Positions 44,568 to 52,670 of a DNA stretch of 64,000 nt are shown in pieces (the stretch's first letter is position 1; every line of letters starts with the position of its first letter). The position numbers and the translations under genes were made by a program. The notes beneath the pieces are model-generated. The model saw only the letters and a program-made list of their open reading frames with translations, was not told where the DNA came from and searched no databases. Source of the DNA: DAMCAP01 sp964369265 (GTDB taxonomy: Bacteria > Bacillota > Clostridia > Oscillospirales > Ruminococcaceae); NCBI GenBank assembly GCA_964369265.1, contig CAYJEV010000001.1:5786-69785 (forward strand), in the 5' to 3' direction.

Positions 44568-45728
44568 ATGTCTAAAAATATTGAAAAAATGATCGCCAAG
44601 ACTTTTCTTGATATGGCTAAAGGTCTTGAAACAGGTAGCTTTGGCGCTCAACCAAAGATCGCTATTAGTGGTCTAGGTGGAGAGCATGGCGAAGAAAATG
44701 CTGTTGCTGCTGCAAGAGTTGCAGCTTCCAAGGGCATTGATGTTACTCTAATCGGTACAATGGAAGATCCTTCTTTCACAACTTGTAAAGTTGCTAATGA
44801 AGAAGAAGGCCATAAGGCTATGGAAGCTATGCTAAACAGCGGCGAAGTTGATGGCGCTGTTACAATGCACTTCCCATTCCCAATTGGTGTTTCCACTGTT
44901 GGTAGAGTTGTAACACCAGGTAAGGGTAAGGAGCTTTATATCGCTACTACTACTGGTACTTCTTCTGCTGATCGTGTTGAGGGTATGATTAAGAATGCTA
45001 TTTATGGTATCATCACTGCTAAGGCTTGTGGTGTTAAGAATCCAACTGTTGGTATCCTTAACATTGATGGCGCTAGAGCAACTGAGGGTGCTTTAAAGCA
45101 ACTAGCTGAAAATGGTTATGATATTAACTTCGCATCCTCTGGTCGTTCCGACGGTGGTTGTGTAATGAGAGGTAACGACGTACTACAAGCTTCTTGCGAT
45201 GTAATCGTTTGTGACTCCCTAACAGGAAACATCCTAATCAAAATGCTAAGTGCTTATGCAACTGGTGGTAGCTATGAGTCTATCGGTTATGGCTACGGAC
45301 CTGGTATTGGCCAAGGCTATGACAAGCTAGTTATGATCGTTTCTCGTGCTTCTGGTTCTCCAGTTGTTGCTGGCGCTGCACAATATGCTGCTGAGCTAGT
45401 TAAGGGTAACTATCGTAAGGTTGCTGCTGATGAGTTTGCTGCTGCTGAAAAGGCTGGTCTAAAGGCTATTATTGAGTCTAAGAAAGCTAAGCCAGCTGCT
45501 GCATCTGCTTCTGAGGAAGAAGTTGTTGCTCCTCCAAAGCAAGTTGTAACTTACCAACTATCTGGTATTGAAATCATGGACCTAGAGGACGCTGTTAAGT
45601 CCCTATGGAAAGCTGGTATCTATGCTGAGAGTGGTATGGGTTGTACTGGTCCTATCGTTCTTGTTCCAGAGGCGAAGGGCGAGGAGAGCTTTAAGATTCT
45701 TAAAGACGCAGGTTGGATTACTCTATAG
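44568..45728 (+). CDS. grdD: Glycine reductase complex component C, subunit alpha GrdD
   Basis: Releases acetyl phosphate from the acetyl-enzyme of protein C. The 386 residues have a PlsX-like phosphotransferase fold (TTGTSSADRVEGMIKNAIYG, GYGPGIGQGYDKLV) and a C-terminal extension with Cys359 in GMGCTGPIVLVPEAKG, matching the essential cysteine I recall for GrdD. An Ala-rich linker (residues about 300-320) joins the parts. It is the last gene of the operon and is followed by a strong terminator. Confidence 0.94.
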   Translation: MSKNIEKMIAKTFLDMAKGLETGSFGAQPKIAISGLGGEHGEENAVAAARVAASKGIDVTLIGTMEDPSFTTCKVANEEEGHKAMEAMLNSGEVDGAVTMHFPFPIGVSTVGRVVTPGKGKELYIATTTGTSSADRVEGMIKNAIYGIITAKACGVKNPTVGILNIDGARATEGALKQLAENGYDINFASSGRSDGGCVMRGNDVLQASCDVIVCDSLTGNILIKMLSAYATGGSYESIGYGYGPGIGQGYDKLVMIVSRASGSPVVAGAAQYAAELVKGNYRKVAADEFAAAEKAGLKAIIESKKAKPAAASASEEEVVAPPKQVVTYQLSGIEIMDLEDAVKSLWKAGIYAESGMGCTGPIVLVPEAKGEESFKILKDAGWITL

Positions 45729-45740
45729 TATTTTAACTTA

Positions 45741-45772
45741 AAAAAGGGCTGTTTTAATAACAGCTCTTTTTT
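45741..45772 (+). terminator. Rho-independent terminator of the grd operon
   Basis: AAAAAGGGCTGTT pairs with AACAGCTCTTTTT around TTAAT, followed by further T. It lies 13 bases after the grdD stop. Confidence 0.92.
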
Positions 45773-45899
45773 GTTACATTCGTTTATATATAATATTAAA
45801 TATTGCACATTATTTAAATGTTGTATAATGTTATAATTTTTCCGATAAAAGTTTGTTTATTAATAAGTTAAATAAATGCAAATCTCGAATTACAAATTA

Positions 45900-45928
45900 T
45901 TGTAATTGTTATAAAAATATGGTATAAT
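45900..45928 (+). promoter_or_regulatory. Promoter of the small membrane-peptide gene
   Basis: TTGTAA (45900-45905), a 17-base spacer and TATAAT (45923-45928). It predicts a leader of about 165 bases. The 125 bases between the grd terminator and this promoter are AT-rich with no gene seen. Confidence 0.6.
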
Positions 45929-46020
45929 ATAGTTACAAAAACAATATGAAGTCCAACAACAAAATAATAGCTAAAGATTTTTAACTATATGGCTCCATGT
46001 TGTATTAGAATATAATAATC

Positions 46021-46048
46021 TGTGATGGGGTTAATTAACTCTATCACA
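46021..46048. promoter_or_regulatory. 28-bp near-palindrome in the leader of the small membrane-peptide gene
   Basis: Half-sites TGTGATGGGGTTAA and TTAACTCTATCACA are complementary except at two positions, which are both G-T and so still pair in RNA. The outer TGTGA/TCACA ends resemble CRP/FNR-type half-sites, but the spacing is too wide for those regulators. Confidence 0.5.
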
Positions 46049-46098
46049 ATTTATTGAATAAGCTTATTTTATATTATTTAAATACAGGAGGGTCTTTT

Positions 46099-46194
46099 AT
46101 GATGAACACATTTTTGGATTTGGCTGCTTTCTTTTGGGCGATTGTAATTGGCTTTGCAGTATTGTTCACTTTAGATAAGCTAAAAAAAGATTAA
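46099..46194 (+). CDS. Small single-span membrane peptide, 31 residues
   Basis: Too short for ordinary gene calling but well supported. CAGGAGGG sits 6 bases before ATG 46099 (ATG 46102 is an alternative), an upstream promoter is present, and a terminator follows. The peptide has a short polar N-terminus, a hydrophobic stretch LAAFFWAIVIGFAVLFTL that could cross the membrane once, and a basic tail DKLKKD that would stay in the cytoplasm. It resembles small accessory subunits of transporters in size and shape, but no transporter gene is adjacent, so no function is assigned. Confidence 0.7.
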   Translation: MMNTFLDLAAFFWAIVIGFAVLFTLDKLKKD

Positions 46195-46215
46195 GATTTG
46201 ATTTAAAACAAACAG

Positions 46216-46250
46216 AAAGCTGTACCAAGCATTTAGCAAGGTACAGCTTT
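46216..46250. terminator. Bidirectional terminator between the small peptide gene and nfnB
   Basis: AAAGCTGTACC pairs with GGTACAGCTTT around a 13-base loop. The converging genes on both strands end beside it. Runs of T are short on both sides. Confidence 0.75.
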
Positions 46251-46279
46251 AAATTTATGTTAGGGGAGTGGTGCTTAAA

Positions 46280-47665
46280 TTATAGACTCTTAATATATGC
46301 GTCCATAGAAGCAGCAGCTTGGCGACCAGCACCCATTGCAAGGATAACTGTAGCAGCGCCTGTTACAGCATCACCACCAGCAAATACACCAGCTCTTGTT
46401 GCAGCAGCAGTATCATCAACAGTTATACAACCATACTTATTAGTTTCGATACCAGGAGTGGTATCTTTGATAAGTGGGTTAGGGGATGTGCCGATAGACA
46501 TAATTATGCAGTCAACCTCTAGATCGAAGTTAGAGCCTTCAACTACATTTGGTCTTCTACGTCCAGAAGCATCAGCCTCACCAAGCTCCATTTTAACGCA
46601 CTCTAATGCCTTAACCATACCGTTTTCGTCGCCCTTGATAGCAACTGGGTTGTTTAGAACATTGAAAATGATCTCTTCTTCTTGAGCGTGATGAACTTCT
46701 TCTGCTCTCGCTGGAATCTCATCTAGGGAACGACGATAAACGATGTAAACATTTTCAGCGCCAAGTCTTTTTGCAGATCTAGCAGCATCCATTGCAACGT
46801 TACCACCACCAACAACAGCAACATTTTTTGCTTTGTAGATAGGAGTAGCATATTTATCGTTGTAAGCCTTCATCAGGTTAACACGAGTTAAGAACTCATT
46901 TGCAGAATAAACACCGATTAAGGATTCGCCAGGAATGTTCATGAAGTTTGGTAAACCCGCGCCAGAACCAACGAATACAGACTTATAACCCTCAGCAAAT
47001 AGATCATCAATAGTCTTTGTACGACCGATAACCATATTAAGCTTAAATTCAACACCAAGCTCTTTTAGCTTATCAACTTCCTTTTGAACGATAGCCTTTG
47101 GAAGTCTAAATTCAGGAATACCATAAACTAGAACGCCACCAGCTTGATGGAATGCTTCAAATACTGTAACAGCATAGCCCATATTAGCAAGCTCACCAGC
47201 ACAAGCAAGACCAGCAGGGCCAGAGCCGATAATAGCAACCTTAATGCCATTGCTTGCTGGTTTTTCAGAAGTTGGTAGGGGATTAGCTAGTGTGTAGTCT
47301 GCAACAAATCTCTCAAGACGACCAATACCGACAGGCTCGCCTTTAATGCCTCTAACACATTTAGCTTCACATTGAGTTTCTTGTGGGCATACACGACCAC
47401 AAACTGCTGGAAGATAGTTAGTAGAAGTTATCACTTTATATGCATCATGGAATTTGCCTTCAGCAACTAAAGTTACAAACTCAGGAATTTTAACATTAAC
47501 TGGACATCCGTTTACACAAGGCTTATGCTTACAATTAAGACATCTTTGTGCTTCATCAATTGCCATTTCAGCAGTGTAACCTAAAGCAACCTCTTGAAAG
47601 TTTTTATTTCTAACAGTTGCCACTTGCTCTGGCATTGCATTTTTAACATTAGACATATTAGGCAT
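46280..47665 (-). CDS. nfnB: NADPH-binding large subunit of NADH-dependent ferredoxin:NADP oxidoreductase
   Basis: Large subunit of the bifurcating NfnAB transhydrogenase, a GltD-like flavoprotein. About 461 residues: an N-terminal iron-sulfur part (CLNCKHKPCVNGCPV, CGRVCPQETQCEAKCVRG), FAD-binding VAIIGSGPAGLACAGELA, NADP-binding VAVVGGGNVAMDAARSA and the C-terminal GVFAGGDAVTGAATVILAMG. The start is set at 47665 because GGAGGG lies 8 bases upstream; the longer frame runs into nfnA. It overlaps nfnA by 8 bases. Glutamate synthase small subunit is an alternative name, but pairing with the small subunit favours Nfn. Confidence 0.92.
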   Translation of the reverse strand: MPNMSNVKNAMPEQVATVRNKNFQEVALGYTAEMAIDEAQRCLNCKHKPCVNGCPVNVKIPEFVTLVAEGKFHDAYKVITSTNYLPAVCGRVCPQETQCEAKCVRGIKGEPVGIGRLERFVADYTLANPLPTSEKPASNGIKVAIIGSGPAGLACAGELANMGYAVTVFEAFHQAGGVLVYGIPEFRLPKAIVQKEVDKLKELGVEFKLNMVIGRTKTIDDLFAEGYKSVFVGSGAGLPNFMNIPGESLIGVYSANEFLTRVNLMKAYNDKYATPIYKAKNVAVVGGGNVAMDAARSAKRLGAENVYIVYRRSLDEIPARAEEVHHAQEEEIIFNVLNNPVAIKGDENGMVKALECVKMELGEADASGRRRPNVVEGSNFDLEVDCIIMSIGTSPNPLIKDTTPGIETNKYGCITVDDTAAATRAGVFAGGDAVTGAATVILAMGAGRQAAASMDAYIKSL

Positions 47666-48503
47666 CTTTATTTCCCTCCAAACCAATTCTACAAGCATGA
47701 TCCTTCTCTTTTTCAATCTCAGAGTAGAATCTGTTTCTTAGCATAAGCTCATCGAAGTCAACAAGATGACCATCAAAATCAGGACCTTCAACGCAAGCAA
47801 ATCTAACTTTGCCATCAACAGTTACACGGCAACATCCGCACATGCCAGTTGCATCAATCATAACAGGGTTTAGAGAAACAACAGTTTTGATGTTGTATTT
47901 TTTAGTAACAGCAGAAACGAATTTCATCATTGGGATAGGGCCGATAGCGATACAAAGATCATAGCCAGCACCATCGTTGATTAGCTCTTCAAGCTTAGTT
48001 GTAACAAAGCCCTTATATCCGTAGCTACCATCATCAGTAGTGATATGTAGGTTATCGCAGTTAGCAGTAAATTCATCCTCAAGAATAACGATGTCTTTGT
48101 TTCTAAAACCAGCGATTACATCAACAGGAATACCAAGTTCTTTAGCTTGCTTTGCTTGTGGGAAAGCGATAGCACAACCAACACCACCACCAACTACTAC
48201 AATCTTCTTTGCGCCATCGATATGAGTTGGAACACCTAAAGGTCCAACAAAATCAAGTACATGATCGCCTGCATTTAGGGAAGCAAGTTGTCTAGTTGTT
48301 GCGCCAACTACCTGCATGATAATTGTAACAGCACCAGTTTCTGGGTCAGTATCATTGATTGTTAAAGGAATTCTTTCGCCCATTTCATCAACTCTAACCA
48401 CAATAAATTGTCCAGCTTTTGCTTTTGTTGCAATGTCCTTGTTTAGGATCTTTAGCAGAACAACAGCATCATTTAAAACACGTTTTTCTAGTATTGGATA
48501 CAT
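47658..48503 (-). CDS. nfnA: NADH-binding small subunit of NADH-dependent ferredoxin:NADP oxidoreductase
   Basis: Dihydroorotate-dehydrogenase-electron-transfer-like flavoprotein, 281 residues. It has an FAD domain (GQFIVVRVDEMGERIPLTI), NAD-binding VVVGGGVGCAIAFPQAK and a C-terminal [2Fe-2S] motif, GMCGCCRVTVDGKVRFACVEGP, with CxxC-type cysteines (quoted GMCGCCRVTV and FACVEGP). With NfnB it couples NADH and reduced ferredoxin to NADP, useful for a fermenter balancing amino-acid oxidation and glycine reduction. AAGAGGTG precedes the ATG. Confidence 0.92.
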   Translation of the reverse strand: MYPILEKRVLNDAVVLLKILNKDIATKAKAGQFIVVRVDEMGERIPLTINDTDPETGAVTIIMQVVGATTRQLASLNAGDHVLDFVGPLGVPTHIDGAKKIVVVGGGVGCAIAFPQAKQAKELGIPVDVIAGFRNKDIVILEDEFTANCDNLHITTDDGSYGYKGFVTTKLEELINDGAGYDLCIAIGPIPMMKFVSAVTKKYNIKTVVSLNPVMIDATGMCGCCRVTVDGKVRFACVEGPDFDGHLVDFDELMLRNRFYSEIEKEKDHACRIGLEGNKDA

Positions 48504-48536
48504 TTAAACACCTCTTATTGAAAATTTTATACAATA

Positions 48537-48565
48537 ATTATATTATACAGAGATAATAATTGCAA
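48537..48565 (-). promoter_or_regulatory. Promoter of nfnAB
   Basis: On the minus strand, TTGCAA (48560-48565), a 17-base spacer and TATAAT (48537-48542), about 35 bases ahead of the nfnA start codon. Confidence 0.6.
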
Positions 48566-48653
48566 GCTGTTTTGTAACACTATATAATATTTTGGCTAAT
48601 TATGATATTTTTTTAACACTTTAAGATGATGTTTTGTTGAATATTTATACTTA

Positions 48654-49616
48654 CTATATGTAATCTCTTATGTCAATCATAGCATTTTCTGGTATTAAGA
48701 AGGATGGGGGGATATCTAGGATTGTGAAAGCGCCTATTTTCCTATCTTTTTTTAGCCTATCGCAAGCTATTGAATATGCAAGCATAACTGTTGCGGTGAA
48801 CTCTGGGTTTGAGCTCAGTTTTAATGAAAAATCAATAATTTGTTTGTTGTCTTCGCTAGTTTCTCCCGCTCTGATAACAAATCCACAGTGTGGCATTTTT
48901 CTGTGATTGGCATCAAGCTCTTCCATTGAAATAAAATGGACGATTGTATAATAGTCTGCAAAGTAGTCAGGCATTGTAACTATAGCGTTTTTGACATATT
49001 CTTTATCTCCATCTTGCTCCAATACAACATAACACTCTCTTGTATGTTTCTGAAAGGAAGCAAGTTTTGTATCTTCTCCATCTCTAACTTTATTTAACAC
49101 AGAATCTATAGGGACTGTATACTGAACAGCATCTGCAACGCCTTTTATTGCTCTTATTGCTTGAGAATGCCCTTGACTAACACCACGACCCCAAAAAGTA
49201 TCAGTGTGTCCGCTTGGAAGAACAGCTTCTGATATTGTTCTGATAATTGAAAACAGTCCAGGATCCCAGCCAGCCCCTGTTATTGTGGTTGTTTTGTGTT
49301 TAAGTGCTGACTCTGCAAGATTATTTAAATATTCTTTCATATTGTTATGGTTGTCATAGCTGTCAACAAAAGAGAAATGTTCTGAAAAATTTAGCGCATC
49401 TGTTGGTAAATCTGTTTTAGAGCCGCCACATAAAATTAAGACATCAATATCATCTTTATAGCTTAAAATCTCCTTTATAGGAACGTATCTATCGTTTGGA
49501 ATTTCTCGTCTGCTGAAGATATGCTTTAGCTCTAAAGATGGGAAGTTGACAATGGTTTTCTCGACAGCCTTTCCGACATTTCCATACCCAACTATACCAA
49601 TTCTTGTTTTTAACAT
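48654..49616 (-). CDS. ddh: meso-Diaminopimelate dehydrogenase
   Basis: NADPH-dependent enzyme forming meso-diaminopimelate in one step from tetrahydrodipicolinate. The 320 residues begin RIGIVGYGNVGKAVEKTI (Rossmann), then LILCGGSKTDLPTDAL, FVDSYDNH, TGAGWDPGLFSIIRT and FWGRGVSQGHSQAIRAIKG, all Ddh blocks. It bypasses the DapF step fused to carB in this genome, so two ways to meso-diaminopimelate may coexist. GTGGTGG precedes the ATG. It is likely a single-gene unit. Confidence 0.95.
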   Translation of the reverse strand: MLKTRIGIVGYGNVGKAVEKTIVNFPSLELKHIFSRREIPNDRYVPIKEILSYKDDIDVLILCGGSKTDLPTDALNFSEHFSFVDSYDNHNNMKEYLNNLAESALKHKTTTITGAGWDPGLFSIIRTISEAVLPSGHTDTFWGRGVSQGHSQAIRAIKGVADAVQYTVPIDSVLNKVRDGEDTKLASFQKHTRECYVVLEQDGDKEYVKNAIVTMPDYFADYYTIVHFISMEELDANHRKMPHCGFVIRAGETSEDNKQIIDFSLKLSSNPEFTATVMLAYSIACDRLKKDRKIGAFTILDIPPSFLIPENAMIDIRDYI

Positions 49617-49685
49617 AAAACCACCACTTTCATATTTTTTGTTTGCCTGTTATACAAACATTTAATTTTATTCAAAAACATCAAA

Positions 49686-49715
49686 ATTTATGCATAAATA
49701 ATTTTTTGCATAAAA
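49686..49715. promoter_or_regulatory. Palindrome plus half-copy between ddh and the coiled-coil gene
   Basis: ATTTATGCATAAAT (49686-49699) is a perfect 14-bp palindrome; TGCATAAA recurs at 49708-49715. It lies between divergent genes and could be a regulator site. No protein is proposed. Confidence 0.4.
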
Positions 49716-49729
49716 GTGTAATAAAATGG

Positions 49730-49758
49730 TTTTCAAACAAGATATAGTATGTTATAAT
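49730..49758 (+). promoter_or_regulatory. Promoter of the coiled-coil-ispD-ispF-cdaAR genes
   Basis: TTTTCA (49730-49735), a 17-base spacer and TATAAT (49753-49758). The -35 is weak; the -10 is perfect. Confidence 0.5.
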
Positions 49759-49826
49759 GGTTATAATTATAGTTAAACATATTTTATGCTTATTAAAGCT
49801 ATATTATAAGTTTGGGGGATATTAAA

Positions 49827-50612
49827 TTGACCAGAGATGAACAAGGGCTTCAAAAAGCTAAAAAAATGGGCGGATATGATCGTCGATTAACACTAAAGTA
49901 CATAGAGGATTTAAGAAACGAATACGAAAAAAAGCTAACCGAAGAGCAGCTGAAAACAGATGCGCTAAAAGAACAGCTATCAGACCTGCAACAAGAGCAA
50001 GCTTCGCTGTCCGAGCAGAATAAGCTTATTAGTGAGAATGTTTATAAAGAGCAGTATTATGTTGGAGAGCTTAATTTATCAATAAATAAACTAAATATTG
50101 AGCTTAGCTCTCAAAGGGTTGAGCTCAATGAGAAAGAAAAGCAAAACTATCGCTTATCTGCTGAGCTTGAAATCCTTAAAAAAGAGAATGAGGAGCTTAG
50201 AATTATTGAAAATCAATATGAAGAGCTTAGAACACGTTTTAGTGATATGATGCTTGAGGTTAGAACGAATGCCGATAAGTTAATGGCTAATGCAAATAGA
50301 CAAGCTGCTGAAACAGTTGCCGATGCTAAAAAGAGGGCGGAAGAGCTTGTTGAAGGTGCACATCGATATGTCAATGAGGTCAACAGCGATATATCTACAT
50401 TAAGGGCGCAGGTTGTTGTTGGAAGGAAATATCTTTCTGAACTTAGCGAAGGTATTATAAGCGGGCTTAATAATATTGAGCTTGTTGCTAACTCGATGGA
50501 TTATACTGCCAATAGAGATGAGGATTATGAAATAGAGCTTAGTATGCTTTCTGACATTATAACGCAAAGCAAGAACAAAGTATCTTATGAGGATAAAGAT
50601 GAACAACAGTAA
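49827..50612 (+). CDS. DivIVA-like coiled-coil protein
   Basis: 261-residue, highly charged protein. Residues about 15-35 (GGYDRRLTLKYIEDL) look like the conserved N-terminal membrane-targeting stretch of DivIVA/GpsB proteins. A long coiled coil (residues about 25-140) and an Ala-rich helical ATP-synthase-b-like part (NANRQAAETVADAKKRAEEL) follow. It could mark poles or division sites, but the family call is inferred from short similarity. The start is TTG 49827, with GGGGG 8 bases upstream. The end overlaps ispD by 14 bases. Confidence 0.65.
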   Translation: MTRDEQGLQKAKKMGGYDRRLTLKYIEDLRNEYEKKLTEEQLKTDALKEQLSDLQQEQASLSEQNKLISENVYKEQYYVGELNLSINKLNIELSSQRVELNEKEKQNYRLSAELEILKKENEELRIIENQYEELRTRFSDMMLEVRTNADKLMANANRQAAETVADAKKRAEELVEGAHRYVNEVNSDISTLRAQVVVGRKYLSELSEGIISGLNNIELVANSMDYTANRDEDYEIELSMLSDIITQSKNKVSYEDKDEQQ

Positions 50613-51294
50613 ACCATTTGTTTCTGCTATTATAGTTGCTGGTGGCAATTCAACAAGAATGGGCGGAGTAGATAAATGTTTTCATAGCTTGAATGATAAG
50701 ATGGTGATAGTATATTCTGTTGAGCTTTTTGAAAAATTGTCTTTGATTGACGAAATTATAATTGTTACCAGAGAAGATAAGGTTGATTTTCTAAAACAAG
50801 AGTTTAAGCATATAACAAAACTAAAATCTATTGCTTTATCTGGAGAAGTTCGTCATGATTCAGTGTATTCAGGAGTTAGGGAATGCTCTGAGCAATGTGA
50901 TTTTTTGCTAATTCATGATGCAGCTCGCCCGCTTATTGATGATAGCATAGTTAGAGATTCACTAAGGCTGGCATTTGAGAAAAAAGCAGTAATTGTCGCT
51001 GTTGAGTCAAAAGATACAGTAAAGCAATCTTTTGATGGTGAAGTAGTGAACAATACTCCTAATCGTTCAACGCTTTACAATGTCCAAACACCGCAAATTT
51101 TCTTAAAAGATTTCTGGGTAAGAGGCTGTAGTTTGCTAGAAAACCCAACGGACGATAGTCAGCTTATTGAAGCTTTGGGGGAGAAGGTATATATTGCGAA
51201 GGGCAGCTATCAAAACATAAAAATCACGACTGCTGAAGACTTAATAATTGCCGAAGCTTTTTTAAAGTTTAGAAAAGAAGGGGAGAAGATATAA
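50599..51294 (+). CDS. ispD: 2-C-methyl-D-erythritol 4-phosphate cytidylyltransferase
   Basis: Third step of the non-mevalonate isoprenoid pathway, making CDP-methylerythritol. The 231 residues begin with SAIIVAGGNSTRMGG (nucleotide-binding loop) and include SGEVRHDSVYSGV, LLIHDAARPLI, NRSTLYNVQTPQIF and IKITTAEDLIIAE. GAGGA precedes ATG 50599, favouring it over an upstream ATG at 50587. It is followed directly by ispF. Confidence 0.95.
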   Translation: MNNSKPFVSAIIVAGGNSTRMGGVDKCFHSLNDKMVIVYSVELFEKLSLIDEIIIVTREDKVDFLKQEFKHITKLKSIALSGEVRHDSVYSGVRECSEQCDFLLIHDAARPLIDDSIVRDSLRLAFEKKAVIVAVESKDTVKQSFDGEVVNNTPNRSTLYNVQTPQIFLKDFWVRGCSLLENPTDDSQLIEALGEKVYIAKGSYQNIKITTAEDLIIAEAFLKFRKEGEKI

Positions 51295-51774
51295 GTGAGA
51301 ATAGGTTTTGGGTATGATGTTCATAGGCTAGTTTCTGATAGAAAGCTGATTCTTGGTGGTGTTAAGATAAAAAGCGACCTTGGACTGCTGGGGCATTCTG
51401 ATGCCGATGTACTTACACATGCCATTATAGACTCTTTATATGGTGCACTCTCGCTTGGTGATATTGGAAGCAATTTCCCTGATACAAGTAGCGAATATAA
51501 GGATATAAATAGCATGATTTTGCTGGAGCGTTGCTTTGGTAAGGTTAAGAGTAAGGGATATGTATTGGGGAATATAGACTGCACTATAGTTGCGCAGTAT
51601 CCTAAGCTTAGTGGGTATATCCTCGAAATACGAGAGTCGCTTGCAAAAATGCTTGAAGTTAGTGTTGATGATGTTAGCGTTAAGGCAACAACAGAAGAAG
51701 GCATGGGTTTCACAGGTGCAAAAGAAGGAATGTCAGCATATGCTGTATGCCTTTTGTTGAAAAGCACTATTTAG
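51295..51774 (+). CDS. ispF: 2-C-methyl-D-erythritol 2,4-cyclodiphosphate synthase
   Basis: Cyclises CDP-methylerythritol phosphate and releases CMP. The 159 residues begin RIGFGYDVHRL with the metal-binding Asp-Val-His, then GHSDADVLTHAIIDSLYG (second metal His), DIGSNFPDT and TTEEGMGFTGAKEGMSAYAV. The start is GTG, abutting the ispD stop. No other isoprenoid gene is nearby. Confidence 0.96.
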   Translation: MRIGFGYDVHRLVSDRKLILGGVKIKSDLGLLGHSDADVLTHAIIDSLYGALSLGDIGSNFPDTSSEYKDINSMILLERCFGKVKSKGYVLGNIDCTIVAQYPKLSGYILEIRESLAKMLEVSVDDVSVKATTEEGMGFTGAKEGMSAYAVCLLLKSTI

Positions 51775-51806
51775 TTTTAAATAGTGAAAATATATGAAAA
51801 GTGGTG

Positions 51807-52670
51807 ATGAGGATGGATGTATTGATTCCTAACATTATGGGTTTGTTCAGTATGTTTAGAATAATAGACATTATTGATATTTTTCTTGTAACAGTAATAA
51901 TTTATCAGTGTATACGCCTGCTAAGAGATAATGGAGCGCTTCATCTAGTTAAGGGTGTGTTAGCGTTTATTTTTGTCAGTGCAGTTATTAGCTCGCAAGA
52001 CATACTTGTTATGCGTTATTTAGTGTCTAACACGCTTCAAATTGCGACTGTTGCTGTTCTTATTATCTTTCAGCCAGAGCTTAGAAAGGCGCTTGAGCAG
52101 TTAGGTAGAAATGGCTTTGGTAGTTTAGATATATTTGCCCGCAAAACTGATAACGAAGTTTTAGAGCAATGGAAAAAATCAATAGATTCAATAACAGGCG
52201 CTTTTGTTCAATTATCGGCAACGAAAACTGGTGCGCTTGTTGTTTTGGAGAGAAGCAATTCCTTAACAGATATAATTAAAACAGGTACTAAGCTAGATGC
52301 TGAGGCAAGCGAGCAACTTATCGGCAATATATTTTTCCACAACTCTCCACTGCACGACGGTGCTTTAGTTATGAGAGATGGTAGACTTGCTTCTGCTGGG
52401 TGCTTTCTGCCTTTGTCTGAAAACTATCAAATAAGCAAAGAGCTTGGCACTAGACATAGAGCGGCGCTTGGAATGAGCGAGCGTTCTGATGCTATTATAG
52501 TTGTTGTGTCAGAAGAAACAGGCCAAATCTCAATGGCTCAAAAGGGCAGGTTAACAAGAGGTATTTCTCCAAGCAAACTTAATAAGACCCTTACCGATAT
52601 TATTATTCCAAAGGAAGATGATGAGTCAATGAATAGCTTCAAACCATTATTTATGAGGTCAAAGAAATGA
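51807..52670 (+). CDS. cdaA: Diadenylate cyclase CdaA (c-di-AMP synthase)
   Basis: Membrane-bound synthase of the second messenger c-di-AMP, which governs potassium and osmolyte balance. About 287 residues: three hydrophobic N-terminal helices (IIDIIDIFLVTVIIYQCIRL, LVKGVLAFIFVSAVI, IATVAVLIIFQPELRKALEQ), then the DAC domain with the motifs SPLHDGALVM and GTRHRAALGMSE. The start among GTG 51801, GTG 51804, ATG 51807 and ATG 51813 is not certain. It overlaps cdaR by 4 bases, the standard pairing; glmM, which often completes the trio, is not here. Confidence 0.94.
   Translation: MRMDVLIPNIMGLFSMFRIIDIIDIFLVTVIIYQCIRLLRDNGALHLVKGVLAFIFVSAVISSQDILVMRYLVSNTLQIATVAVLIIFQPELRKALEQLGRNGFGSLDIFARKTDNEVLEQWKKSIDSITGAFVQLSATKTGALVVLERSNSLTDIIKTGTKLDAEASEQLIGNIFFHNSPLHDGALVMRDGRLASAGCFLPLSENYQISKELGTRHRAALGMSERSDAIIVVVSEETGQISMAQKGRLTRGISPSKLNKTLTDIIIPKEDDESMNSFKPLFMRSKK

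Noticed and set aside
46257..46685. Plus-strand open frame opposite nfnB
   Set aside because: Composition is that of the antisense of a conserved gene (Ala/Ser/Pro-rich) and it overlaps a terminator; not a gene.
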